Below are positions 19,101-25,776 of a stretch of 64,000 nt of DNA, in pieces (within the stretch, counting starts at the first letter, position 1; each line of letters opens with the position of its first letter). The position numbers and the translations under genes are program-made. A model generated the notes under the pieces. The model was not told where the DNA came from and searched no databases. It worked only from the letters and a program-made list of their open reading frames with translations. Source of the stretch: Pirellulales bacterium (GTDB lineage Bacteria; Planctomycetota; Planctomycetia; Pirellulales; JAEUIK01). The DNA lies in contig JAHBXR010000023.1 of the NCBI GenBank assembly GCA_019636335.1, forward strand, positions 44,375-108,374, written 5' to 3'.

Positions 19101-19451
19101 CTGGCCTCGAAGCTCGATTATCTGGGCTTCAACCTGATGGCCACCTCGGGGACGGCGCGGCTGCTGGAAGAGGCGAACATCAAGGTCCGCCGCGTGAAGA
19201 AGCTGCAAGAGGGGCATCCCAACCTGCTCGATCACCTGATCGACGGCGAGATCCAGCTCATCATCAACACGCCCAGCGGCAAAGGAGCCCGCACGGACGA
19301 AGGCCGCATCCGCGCGGCCGCCGTGATGTACGGCGTGCCCTGCATCACCACGATGCAGGCGGCGGAAGTAGCCGTCCGCGCGATGGCCGCCCTGCGCGAG
19401 GAAGAAATGACCGTGCAATCGCTGCAAGATCGCTTCTGCGAGGCGCAATAA
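16197..19451 (+). CDS. carB: Carbamoyl-phosphate synthase large subunit
   Basis: CarB makes carbamoyl phosphate from ammonia (supplied by CarA), bicarbonate and two ATP for arginine and pyrimidine synthesis. The 1084-aa length is typical. The two homologous ATP-grasp halves begin KILIIGSGPIVIGQACEFDY and RIVILGGGPNRIGQGIEFDY, with FTMGGSGSS and FVLGGRAME as the matching glycine-rich loops. A C-terminal MGS-like allosteric domain starts near residue 940 (GNIFISVAARNKSGVVG). I chose the GTG at 16197 because GAAGGGA lies 7 nt upstream and the protein then begins directly with the conserved PRRDDLHK; a TTG at 16161 is the longer alternative. No carA is in the window. It is divergent from argH. 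Confidence 0.96.
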   Translation: MPRRDDLHKILIIGSGPIVIGQACEFDYSGTQACKALREEGYEVVLVNSNPATIMTDPETADRTYIEPLTWEIVAKVIEIERPDAVLPTLGGQTGLNLAMDLARHGVLEKYGVEMIGARPDVIAKAEERAQFKVAMEKIGLEVCRGETVQTLEEARRVVQMTGLPAVVRPSFTMGGSGSSIAYNRDEFEMLVSRGLAASPISEVLIEESILGWKEYEMEVMRDVDDNVVIICSIENFDPMGIHTGDSITVAPAQTLTDKEYQRMRDASLAVIREIGVETGGSNIQFAIDPRSGRMIVIEMNPRVSRSSALASKATGFPIAKIAAKLAVGYRLHELPNDITRETMACFEPTIDYVVTKIPRFAFEKFPEADATLTTQMKSVGETMAIGRTFKESFQKALRGLEVGSFGFGCDAKDRWGTPQQPAKDEIRAKLAYGNSERVWYLRYALLSEMTIEEIHDITGIDPWFLDNLQELVEIERELRAVPALEQVDTGLLRRAKQSGFADRQLATIWNSTEMDVRAERKRRGIVATFKSVDTCAAEFEAYTPYFYSTYEIEDETPAKQAGVRRIVILGGGPNRIGQGIEFDYCCCHASFALRELGIESIMVNSNPETVSTDYDTSDLLFFEPLTTEDVLNICDRVQPDGVIVQFGGQTPLNLARALSTAGVPIIGTSVDTIEDAEDREKFARLLQRLDLKQPANGIARTMAEARAQAEKIGFPSLVRPSFVLGGRAMEICYDMAQFERFVAEAFVVAQGQPVLIDRFLEDAIEVDVDAISDGQRVIVAGIMEHIEEAGVHSGDSACALPPYSLPMQIIDEIREATRKLALHMQVKGLMNIQFAIKREEGLPVVYVLEVNPRASRTVPFVSKAIGLPVAKAAAKVMAGITLEEQGLESMPIPAHSSVKESVFPFVKFAGTDIVLGPEMKSTGEVMGTSDKFSIAFAKSQLAAGVVLPEKGNIFISVAARNKSGVVGLASKLDYLGFNLMATSGTARLLEEANIKVRRVKKLQEGHPNLLDHLIDGEIQLIINTPSGKGARTDEGRIRAAAVMYGVPCITTMQAAEVAVRAMAALREEEMTVQSLQDRFCEAQ

Positions 19452-19799
19452 CTTGCGTCATAGCCGGTTCACTGCTCAATTCTGCATTGCGGGAGCGCTT
19501 CATGGGCTTTGTCCGTCAGGCCTGACGAAGCTGACGTGCCAGCAAGGTCAGCGAAATCGGAACGGCGCAGGCACTGACGGCGGCTGCCAGAGCGGTAATC
19601 TCGGAAAGGTTCACGTTGAGCGATCCCTGAATTGACGCAAGAGGTTTCAGGCCAACGTATACTCGACCGTTCCTTGACGGGCAATATGACTCAATCGCCG
19701 GGGCCGTTGCAGCCGCGAATTTGCACAAGCTGGGGGACGGCAAGAGCTTGCCGTGAGGCAGCAACGATAGGCGAACGACGCGATTAAGGAGATCGATCG
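19452..19799. other. Intergenic region between carB and the encapsulin operon
   Basis: The 348 bp lie between the converging ends of carB (+) and the DUF488 gene (-). I see no supported gene, no clear hairpin with a T-run and no obvious repeat. Confidence 0.4.
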
Positions 19800-20336
19800 T
19801 CACGGATCAGCAGGATAGACGATCGTTCCATCGGGATGAACGATCGCTCCTGGAGTCAGGCGGGCAGGCTCCAGTCGGCCCTGACCCATGATATGGAAAA
19901 CGGATTCTCCGGAGGCGATCAGATAATCGGCGATGATGCGCCGATGGCATCGCCACCACACGGCTTCCGAACACATGATCGCGCAGCGCCGTGTGCGTCC
20001 TTCGTTCAGCAGGCGCTGGAATGCTGCTTGGAACTCTGCCGTGAGCGCGTAGTCGGCATAGTTATGGAAACTCTCGTGCGTCCAGAAACCGTTGATGTCC
20101 GGTGACAGGTGTTTGCCCTTCCCGCGACGGCCGCCGAGCTCCTCCGCATGTTCGTAGGTGATGCCCACGGCAGCCAGGGATTCGGGAAGTGCATCGAGGT
20201 TGAATTGCGGATTGGACCTCGACCTCGGGAACTTTCTGACGTCGACGACGCAATCAACATGGGGCCCGCGCAGCAGTTCAAGAAAGTCTTCGAGACTGCG
20301 ATTCGAATGGCCGACGGTAAACAAGGGAAGCTGCAT
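19800..20336 (-). CDS. DUF488 domain-containing protein
   Basis: The 178-aa protein matches the DUF488 family: it begins LPLFTVGHSNRSLEDFLELL, has the acidic/basic motif VVDVRKFPRSRSNPQFN, the GGRRGKGKHLSPDINGFW loop and the cysteine motif CAIMCSEAVWWRCHRRIIAD. The Cys-containing segment and the conserved Arg/His residues suggest a nucleotide- or sulfur-related activity, but the family has no settled biochemical function. The ATG at 20336 lies 12 nt after the end of the DUF2945 gene, so it is probably the last gene of the DyP-encapsulin operon. Its relation to the nanocompartment is unknown. Confidence 0.85.
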   Translation of the reverse strand: MQLPLFTVGHSNRSLEDFLELLRGPHVDCVVDVRKFPRSRSNPQFNLDALPESLAAVGITYEHAEELGGRRGKGKHLSPDINGFWTHESFHNYADYALTAEFQAAFQRLLNEGRTRRCAIMCSEAVWWRCHRRIIADYLIASGESVFHIMGQGRLEPARLTPGAIVHPDGTIVYPADP

Positions 20337-20348
20337 ACGTCGCCTTCG

Positions 20349-20558
20349 TCACGCATAGTCGAGGGCGTTCCCCTTATGGGCCGCGATATGGTCGGTCTTG
20401 TCGCTTTTGATCTCGTATTGGGGATCGTCTTCCGAGGCGTGATGGACGTAACCCTTGTAGTTAAAGTCGGAAGTATGAACGGCGATAATCGTCCCCGACA
20501 CGCGGCCTGCCTCGGAATTCCAGTGGACGTGGTCGCCGATCTTGAACCTCTTTGTCAT
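20349..20558 (-). CDS. DUF2945 (HVA1/TUDOR-like) small protein
   Basis: This 69-aa protein matches the small DUF2945 family, also called hypervirulence-associated TUDOR-domain proteins: FKIGDHVHWNSEAGRVSGTI, then GYVHHASEDDPQYEIKSDKT and a final GNALDYA-like tail. A GGAG 8 nt upstream supports the ATG at 20558. It lies between the encapsulin gene (108 nt upstream) and the DUF488 gene (12 nt downstream) on the same strand. The fold is a small SH3/TUDOR-like barrel; no enzymatic role is known. Confidence 0.85.
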   Translation of the reverse strand: MTKRFKIGDHVHWNSEAGRVSGTIIAVHTSDFNYKGYVHHASEDDPQYEIKSDKTDHIAAHKGNALDYA

Positions 20559-20666
20559 CGTCTCGACTCCTCAAGATCTGTTTTCATGGTCCGTCCAAAC
20601 GCTAGGTCCGATGGAGCGTCCCTCGACGGCTATCGCTTTCCTGTTCAGGGCGGCGCCGCACGGTCG

Positions 20667-21476
20667 TTATTTTTTTCCTCCGGAAGTGAGCACGACCGAA
20701 GCCTCGGTTGTCAGCACCCGAAAGGTGAACGTCTCCAGAAAGTACAGTTCGACCACCGTGCTGGAATGGCTCGCGTAGCCAATTGAAATATCCTGACCAA
20801 TGTCCAAAGAGAAATCGCCGCCCCGAGTCGTGAGCACGAACCCGCCTTCAATGGCGGGGGCCCAGATGATGCCGCCGTCCACGATCCGCTCGATATGGTG
20901 AAATACCGGGTAGCCTTCGTCGCTTTCTCCGCTCGCAGCGGTATACGCATCGGCGCCGAGCACCAGCGCATACGGTCCGTTGACGCCGGCAAGTCGCAGT
21001 TGGCTGACCGCCTCCACAATCGCCCCTGGATAAGCCTTCGCATTCGACGGAAGCACAGCGCCAGAGTTGCTACTTTCTGCACAAATGCCCTGGATGCCAC
21101 CCGCGGCATATCCGTTGAAGACAGCGCGATCTTCGGCGAAGGCGATTTTTCGCGCGGCTTCCTTCACCGGCGACCAGTCGGAATCGGTCGCGCCGCGCTC
21201 CACGTCGTCAATTTCCTGCCGCGCAAGTTCGAACGGAACGCATAGTTCGATCAGCGTTTGCGCGTCGCGGCGGGCGGCCTGAACCCCGTCGCCGGGGGCT
21301 TGAATCTGGTGAAGATGCCCAGTGCCGACCGCCGACAGTTCAAGACCTTGAGGATCTGGAACGTCAACGACCCGTCGCGCCGCCAGATGACGCTTGAGCG
21401 TGCGGGACGCCTCGTCCTCGATCTGAGCCCAGGCTTTGTCGGAAATCGGAGCAAGCTCCCGATGGAGATTATTCAC
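20667..21476 (-). CDS. Encapsulin nanocompartment shell protein (family 1)
   Basis: The product self-assembles into an icosahedral protein shell with an HK97 phage-capsid fold. The 269 aa show the family 1 (linocin M18-like) order: an N-terminal NNLHRELAPISDKAWAQIED helix that forms the cargo-binding face, the ARQEIDDVERGATDSDW E-loop region, the AARKIAFAEDRAVFNGYAA helix, the GPYALVLGADAYTA segment and the C-terminal DISIGYASHSSTVVELYFLE strand. Initiation is at a GTG at 21476, 8 nt inside the end of the DyP peroxidase gene, so the two are translationally coupled. The upstream gene carries a matching C-terminal loading tag, which identifies the cargo. No phage genes are near, so this is a cellular compartment, not a prophage capsid. 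Confidence 0.95.
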   Translation of the reverse strand: MNNLHRELAPISDKAWAQIEDEASRTLKRHLAARRVVDVPDPQGLELSAVGTGHLHQIQAPGDGVQAARRDAQTLIELCVPFELARQEIDDVERGATDSDWSPVKEAARKIAFAEDRAVFNGYAAGGIQGICAESSNSGAVLPSNAKAYPGAIVEAVSQLRLAGVNGPYALVLGADAYTAASGESDEGYPVFHHIERIVDGGIIWAPAIEGGFVLTTRGGDFSLDIGQDISIGYASHSSTVVELYFLETFTFRVLTTEASVVLTSGGKK

Positions 21477-22569
21477 TTGTTTTGCCTTCTTTCTTCAGAG
21501 AACCGATGCCGAGCGACCCGTCTGTTGAGGCCGAGCGCGCTGGTGGCCTGTCCGCCGCCTTCGGCTTCACAGCGACGTCAGTACTAGTCGCTAGAGAAAT
21601 TATCTCCGGCGTTACCTTGTCGAGGAAGGTTGCCGAAGGCACGAAAAACAACGTGCCGGTAATTGCACGGCTGAAGTCGAGCAGCCGATCATAGTTTCCC
21701 GGAGGTCGACCGACGAACATATTCTGGAGCATCTGCTCGATCCGGTGGGGGGACCGAGCGTAGCCGATGAAATAGGTGCCGAACTCGCCCTTGCCCACAT
21801 CACCGAACGGCATGTTGTCGCGGACGATTTCAAGCTGTTCGCCGTTCTCAATGATCGTCGTCAAGGCGTTATGGGCACAGGTCGGCTTGACGCTGTCGTC
21901 CATTTCGATATCCGACAATTTGTATCGCCCGATGATTCTCTCTTGTTCTTTGATGGGCAGTGCGTTCCACCCCTTCAAGTCGTGCAGATACTTTTGTACG
22001 ACCACATAACTACCGCCCGCGAAGGCGGCATCTTCTTCGCCGATGATCGTGGCGTTTACCGCCGCTTGGCCCGTTGGATTCTCCGTTCCATCGACGAAGC
22101 CGACGAGATCGCGGTCATCGAAGTAGTTGAAGCCATGCACTTCGTCGACTATGGAAACCGCGCCGTCCAGCCGTGACATGATCTGTGTCGCCAGTTCGAA
22201 GCACAGATCCATTCGGATGGAACGGATATGAAAGAGAATGTCGCCCGGCGTTGAAACCGCTTGATGCATGCCGTGGACTTCGCGGAAAGGATGCAAGTCT
22301 TTTGGTCGCGGTGCGCCGAAGAGCCGATCCCATGCGTCGGAGCCAAACGCCATGACGCATGAAAGCCGCCCTTCGAGGTCGCGGAAACCGACGGCACGCA
22401 GCAGCGCGGCCAGGTCGCCGCACAAGGCGCGTACCGCGGCATCGCTTTCCTTACGAGGGTTGATCGTGGCGACGAGAAAGATTGCGGCCCGCGTGAGTTG
22501 GTCTACGACTGGTTGTGAAACGGCAGATGGCAAGCCTAACTCCTTGCTGTCCTTTTCAGATTGCCTCAT
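21469..22569 (-). CDS. Dye-decolorising (DyP-type) peroxidase, encapsulin cargo
   Basis: The 366-aa haem peroxidase has the DyP hallmarks: GFVDG (about residues 157-161, with the catalytic Asp160), a proximal haem ligand His233 in KPTCAHNA, and the distal Arg272 in GYARSPHR. After the catalytic domain a Pro/Ala/Ser-rich linker (about 334-349) leads to DGSLGIGSLKK (350-360), the classical encapsulin targeting peptide, followed by six more residues. The enzyme should be packed inside the shell made by the next gene. I use the ATG at 22569; an in-frame GTG at 22629 would add 20 non-conserved residues. No clear Shine-Dalgarno precedes either. This is the first gene of the operon. Confidence 0.95.
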   Translation of the reverse strand: MRQSEKDSKELGLPSAVSQPVVDQLTRAAIFLVATINPRKESDAAVRALCGDLAALLRAVGFRDLEGRLSCVMAFGSDAWDRLFGAPRPKDLHPFREVHGMHQAVSTPGDILFHIRSIRMDLCFELATQIMSRLDGAVSIVDEVHGFNYFDDRDLVGFVDGTENPTGQAAVNATIIGEEDAAFAGGSYVVVQKYLHDLKGWNALPIKEQERIIGRYKLSDIEMDDSVKPTCAHNALTTIIENGEQLEIVRDNMPFGDVGKGEFGTYFIGYARSPHRIEQMLQNMFVGRPPGNYDRLLDFSRAITGTLFFVPSATFLDKVTPEIISLATSTDVAVKPKAADRPPARSASTDGSLGIGSLKKEGKTSE

Positions 22570-22939
22570 GTGACGTTGGATATCGCAGACGCGGGGCGAA
22601 AAGTTTGAGTCTACGCAGCACCGCACCACCGTTGCTTCTCGCGTCGGCCGCGTCGAAATGCACTTCCTTCAATACCATAGCTTCAAGGCGCACAATCCGC
22701 GATGCTCCAGACGCCATAAATGGCAAGGTCGCGTTAGCACTGATACGGTGCTCATGGGGTTCTCTCGAGTTCTTCATCTGATCTAGAAAGTAGGTCAGGC
22801 ACTCCGTACCTGACAATCAATCGAGTTGCCACGTCGAACGATCGTCAGGTACGGGGTACCTGACCTACAAGCTGATTTCTAGTAGTCGGCGCTTGATATT
22901 TGGTAAGCTAGTCTCCATGCCTTGATTTGGAGACTTTCA
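22570..22939. other. Divergent intergenic region upstream of the DyP operon
   Basis: This interval separates the DyP operon (-) from the HlyD-like gene (+) and should contain both promoters. A minus-strand open frame of 86 codons (22556-22816) crosses it but overlaps the DyP start and has no family signature. The main visible structure is the REP pair at 22790-22868. Confidence 0.4.
22790..22868. repeat. GTAG-headed REP pair (BIME-like inverted repeat)
   Basis: Two 25-nt arms, 22790-22814 and 22844-22868, are inverted copies of each other with two mismatches, separated by 29 nt. Each arm is itself a GTAG tetranucleotide plus a small palindrome (GTCAGG...CCTGAC; in the right arm a perfect 9-bp stem, GTCAGGTAC/GTACCTGAC). 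A GTAG head followed by a palindrome, arranged as an inverted pair, is the known design of REP/BIME elements mobilised by RAYT (Y1) transposases. No such transposase is in the window. The element sits between the divergent DyP and HlyD-like genes, where its hairpins could also affect transcription. Confidence 0.65.
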
Positions 22940-24100
22940 ATGGTGGCACTTAATTCCGCGTTCGCGCGTCGCGTTGCCTTGTGGCCCCTAACGTGCCTGG
23001 CGCTCTCGGTCACTTTGCTCGCCGGCTGCCAGGCGAAGCAGGAGCTGCGCTTTGGCGGGTATGTCGAGGCCGAGAAGATCGAAGTCGGCTCGCGCGTTGG
23101 TGGACGCATTGAAGAGGTGTTCGTCGAAGAGGGGGACGAGGTGCAGGCGGGGGACGTGCTCGTGCGGTTCGAGACGGTCGGCATGCGGGCGCAGCTCGAC
23201 GAGGCCCGTTCGCGCGTCGGCCGCTTGCAGGCTGAATTGGAAAAAGCGGTGGCTGGCCCGCGCCCGCAAGAGATCGCCCAGGCGCGCGAGCAATACGCCG
23301 CGGCGGGGGCGCGGCTGAAACGCGCCACGAACGATCACAAGCGGGCACTCGAACGGGGCGAACGCTTCACCACGAAGGCAGAGCTCGACGAACTCGAAAC
23401 CCTCGTGCAGGTGGCGCAGAACGACGAACGGGCCTTGGGCGAACAGGTGGCCATGCTCGAGGAAGGGACCCGCGCTGAGGACATCATCATCGCGCGGCGC
23501 GCGCTCGAAGAGGCGCAAGCCCACGTCGTGATGCTCGAGGATCAACTCGACGAAGGGGTCGTCAAGGCGCCCGTCGATGCGACCGTCGAATCGTCCGACC
23601 TACAGCCGGGGGACCTCGTCGCGGGAGGCGCGCCGCTGGCCACGCTCGTGCGCAGCGATGAACTGTGGGTGCGCTGCTTCGTGCCGACGACGAAGATCAC
23701 CTTCGTACACCCTGGCCAGGAAGTGACGGTCGAGGTCGATTCGCGGCCCAACGAGCTGTTCAAAGGGCGCGTGCTGCGGGTGAATCGCGTGGCGGAATAT
23801 ACGCCCCGCAACGTGCAGACCTTCGACCAGCGAGAGGACCAGGTCTTCGGCGTCAAGGTGCGGGTCGAGGATCCCGCGGGCGTGTTGCGCCCCGGCATGG
23901 CGGCTACGGTGCTCGTGCCGGAGGACGGGGGTGTTACGGCAGCGCCGGCGAAACCTGCTCCGGAAACGCCGCCATCTGCCCAGCCGGCCGCGGAGAGCTC
24001 TGCCCCGGCAAGCGCGGTACCCTCGAGCGAGGCTGCTGCCCCTGCGACAGTGGAAGAACCGACGCCTGCGCCATCCGCAATTCCGGCCGCGACGCCATGA
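22940..24100 (+). CDS. HlyD-family membrane-fusion lipoprotein
   Basis: This 386-aa protein is a periplasmic adaptor of an export system. The ATG at 22940 follows a GGAG by 7 nt. A lipoprotein signal peptide ends in LLAGC (about residues 25-29). The core shows a biotinyl-lipoyl half (EKIEVGSRVGGRIEEVFVEE), a long coiled-coil hairpin (about 75-205, Ala/Glu/Arg-rich) and the second lipoyl half (VVKAPVDATVESSDLQPGDL), then a beta-barrel region and a Pro/Ala-rich C-terminal tail of about 55 residues. It resembles YbhG/YhiI-like adaptors that work with ABC exporters. The stop overlaps the start of the ABC ATPase gene as ATGA, so the two proteins are coupled. Confidence 0.9.
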   Translation: MVALNSAFARRVALWPLTCLALSVTLLAGCQAKQELRFGGYVEAEKIEVGSRVGGRIEEVFVEEGDEVQAGDVLVRFETVGMRAQLDEARSRVGRLQAELEKAVAGPRPQEIAQAREQYAAAGARLKRATNDHKRALERGERFTTKAELDELETLVQVAQNDERALGEQVAMLEEGTRAEDIIIARRALEEAQAHVVMLEDQLDEGVVKAPVDATVESSDLQPGDLVAGGAPLATLVRSDELWVRCFVPTTKITFVHPGQEVTVEVDSRPNELFKGRVLRVNRVAEYTPRNVQTFDQREDQVFGVKVRVEDPAGVLRPGMAATVLVPEDGGVTAAPAKPAPETPPSAQPAAESSAPASAVPSSEAAAPATVEEPTPAPSAIPAATP

Positions 24101-25086
24101 CGGCACCGCAGAGAGAACGCGAATCGCCGATTCTGTGGTGCCGCGATCTGACGAAGACGTTCGGCACGTTCACGGCTGTGGACCGCGTTTCGTTCGAGGT
24201 GCCGCGGGGCTCCATCTTCGGCCTGCTGGGCCCCAATGGATCGGGCAAGAGCACAATCATCCGCATGCTGTGCGGTCTGCTGACGCCCACTTCGGGCGAG
24301 GCTGGACTGGACGGCGTCAACGTGGTCGCCGAACCCGATGCGGTGAAGCGGCGCATCGGCTACATGTCGCAGAAATTCAGCCTCTATCGCGATTTGACGG
24401 TCACCGAGAACATTCTGTTCTACGGGCAGATCTACGGTCTGCGGGGCAAGCAGCTTGCCGCCCGGCGCGACGAGGTGGTCGAGATGGTGGGCATCGGCGA
24501 CTACCTCGATCGATTGGCGGGCAACCTGAGCGGCGGCTGGCAGCAACGGCTGGCCCTAGCGTGCGCGCTGCTGCACAAGCCGCCGATGGTCTTTCTCGAC
24601 GAGCCGACGGCGGGCATCGATCCCGTCGCGCGGCGCCAACTGTGGGACCTGCTCTTCGAGTTCTCGGGACAGGGCACGATGTTCCTGGTCACCACACACT
24701 ACATGGACGAGGCCGAGCGTTGCAGCAACGTGGGCTACCTCTATCTGTCGAAGCTCATCACCTGCGATAGCCCCGCCGTCCTCAAGCAATCGGAGGTGGT
24801 ACACGAGCCGGGGACGCACTGGGTCGAGATCGAATGCGATCAGAGCACGCGCGCCTACGTGCTATTGCGATACATGCCGGGGGTGCGCCGGGCGACGATC
24901 TTTGGCCAGTCGCTCCATCTGCAGATCGAAGCGGCAGCGCGGCTCGAGTCGCTCGTGGCAGCGCTCGAAGCGGAAGGCGTGCGGGTGTTTCGCACGGGGG
25001 AAGTGCAGCCATCGCTGGAAGATGTCTTCGTGGCGCTCACCGAACGACACACCAAGGCCGCCCAGGAGCGCGTCGCAAGCCGGTAG
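24097..25086 (+). CDS. ABC transporter ATP-binding protein, ABC-2 exporter type
   Basis: The 329-aa protein has Walker A (GPNGSGKST), the ABC signature LSGGWQQRLALA, Walker B (MVFLDEPTAGIDP) and an H-loop (VTTHYMDEAERC). After the nucleotide-binding domain, a C-terminal extension of about 90 residues ending in a short basic stretch resembles the regulatory domain of drug-export ATPases such as the YbhF group. The start overlaps the HlyD-like gene (ATGA, 24097-24100). A YbhFSR-like operon should continue with one or two ABC-2 permease genes, but the next gene is convergent and unrelated, so the permease must be encoded elsewhere or has been lost. Confidence 0.92.
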   Translation: MTAPQRERESPILWCRDLTKTFGTFTAVDRVSFEVPRGSIFGLLGPNGSGKSTIIRMLCGLLTPTSGEAGLDGVNVVAEPDAVKRRIGYMSQKFSLYRDLTVTENILFYGQIYGLRGKQLAARRDEVVEMVGIGDYLDRLAGNLSGGWQQRLALACALLHKPPMVFLDEPTAGIDPVARRQLWDLLFEFSGQGTMFLVTTHYMDEAERCSNVGYLYLSKLITCDSPAVLKQSEVVHEPGTHWVEIECDQSTRAYVLLRYMPGVRRATIFGQSLHLQIEAAARLESLVAALEAEGVRVFRTGEVQPSLEDVFVALTERHTKAAQERVASR

Positions 25087-25169
25087 ACCAATCGCCGCGA
25101 ACGCGGTCTTATCGCTTCGCGCACGTTCACTCGATCGCGGCAGGCACCGTGTCCGGCGCCGATTTCTGC

Positions 25170-25679
25170 TCAGCGTGAAGACGTCGCGGCCACATCATGC
25201 GCGAGGGAGTCGAAATCGGTATCGAATCGCACGCTGATGACGCGCCAGGCGTCGGCCTTCGGCAGACTGTCGGCGGCGCTGGCGGAACCGTGGTAGAAGG
25301 CAAACTTCCAGACGACGGGAAAGTCGGCCGACTTGTAAAGGTACGTCAGCAGCACCAGGTCCTGGCCGATCCGCTCGGCCCCGACCCGTTCGAAGCTCTG
25401 ATATTTGCCATACTGCGTACGCAATTGGCCGGTCTTTTCGACGAGCGCCGCGACCGCATCCTTTTGCTGCGCCAACCGGCCGCCAGCCAGCAAATCGAGA
25501 TAGGCGCGTTCGGTATCGCCGATCGAAACGGCCTCGAGGAATCGACCGGCGCGGGCATCGAGCGCCGCGATCGTCGCATCGTCGGTCGCCGCGGGCTGCT
25601 GGGCCGTCGTGGCCAGGGTTCCCACGGCGAGACTCGCCAACAGGGCCGCGGCAATGAGAACAAGTCGACTCCAGGTCAT
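25170..25679 (-). CDS. Secreted hypothetical protein (DUF4019/DUF4864-like)
   Basis: The 169-aa product from the ATG at 25679 begins with a clear signal peptide (about residues 1-26, LVLIAAALLASLAVGTLATT). The mature part has a helical start (AARAGRFLEAVSIGDTERAYLDL type) and a short beta-rich C-terminal half, which together look like a cystatin/NTF2-like small fold seen in DUF4019/DUF4864-type proteins. I base this on pattern only. It lies 97 nt downstream of folC on the same strand and may share its transcript. Confidence 0.7.
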   Translation of the reverse strand: MTWSRLVLIAAALLASLAVGTLATTAQQPAATDDATIAALDARAGRFLEAVSIGDTERAYLDLLAGGRLAQQKDAVAALVEKTGQLRTQYGKYQSFERVGAERIGQDLVLLTYLYKSADFPVVWKFAFYHGSASAADSLPKADAWRVISVRFDTDFDSLAHDVAATSSR

Positions 25680-25776
25680 GGTGCAAAATCCTGATACGAT
25701 TCCGCGCGATCTTGGCGCGAGGCGTGGAGAGTTCAAACGGGCCAGCCGCCTATTGCACCGCGGCGCGCGTCTCGGA

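Noticed and set aside
20667..21476. Prophage capsid remnant
   Set aside because: The HK97-like fold protein has family 1 encapsulin features, a tagged cargo enzyme in the same operon and no phage genes nearby.
22556..22816. Minus-strand 86-codon open frame upstream of the DyP gene
   Set aside because: It overlaps the DyP start, has no good ribosome-binding site and no recognisable motif. A decayed gene fragment cannot be fully excluded.
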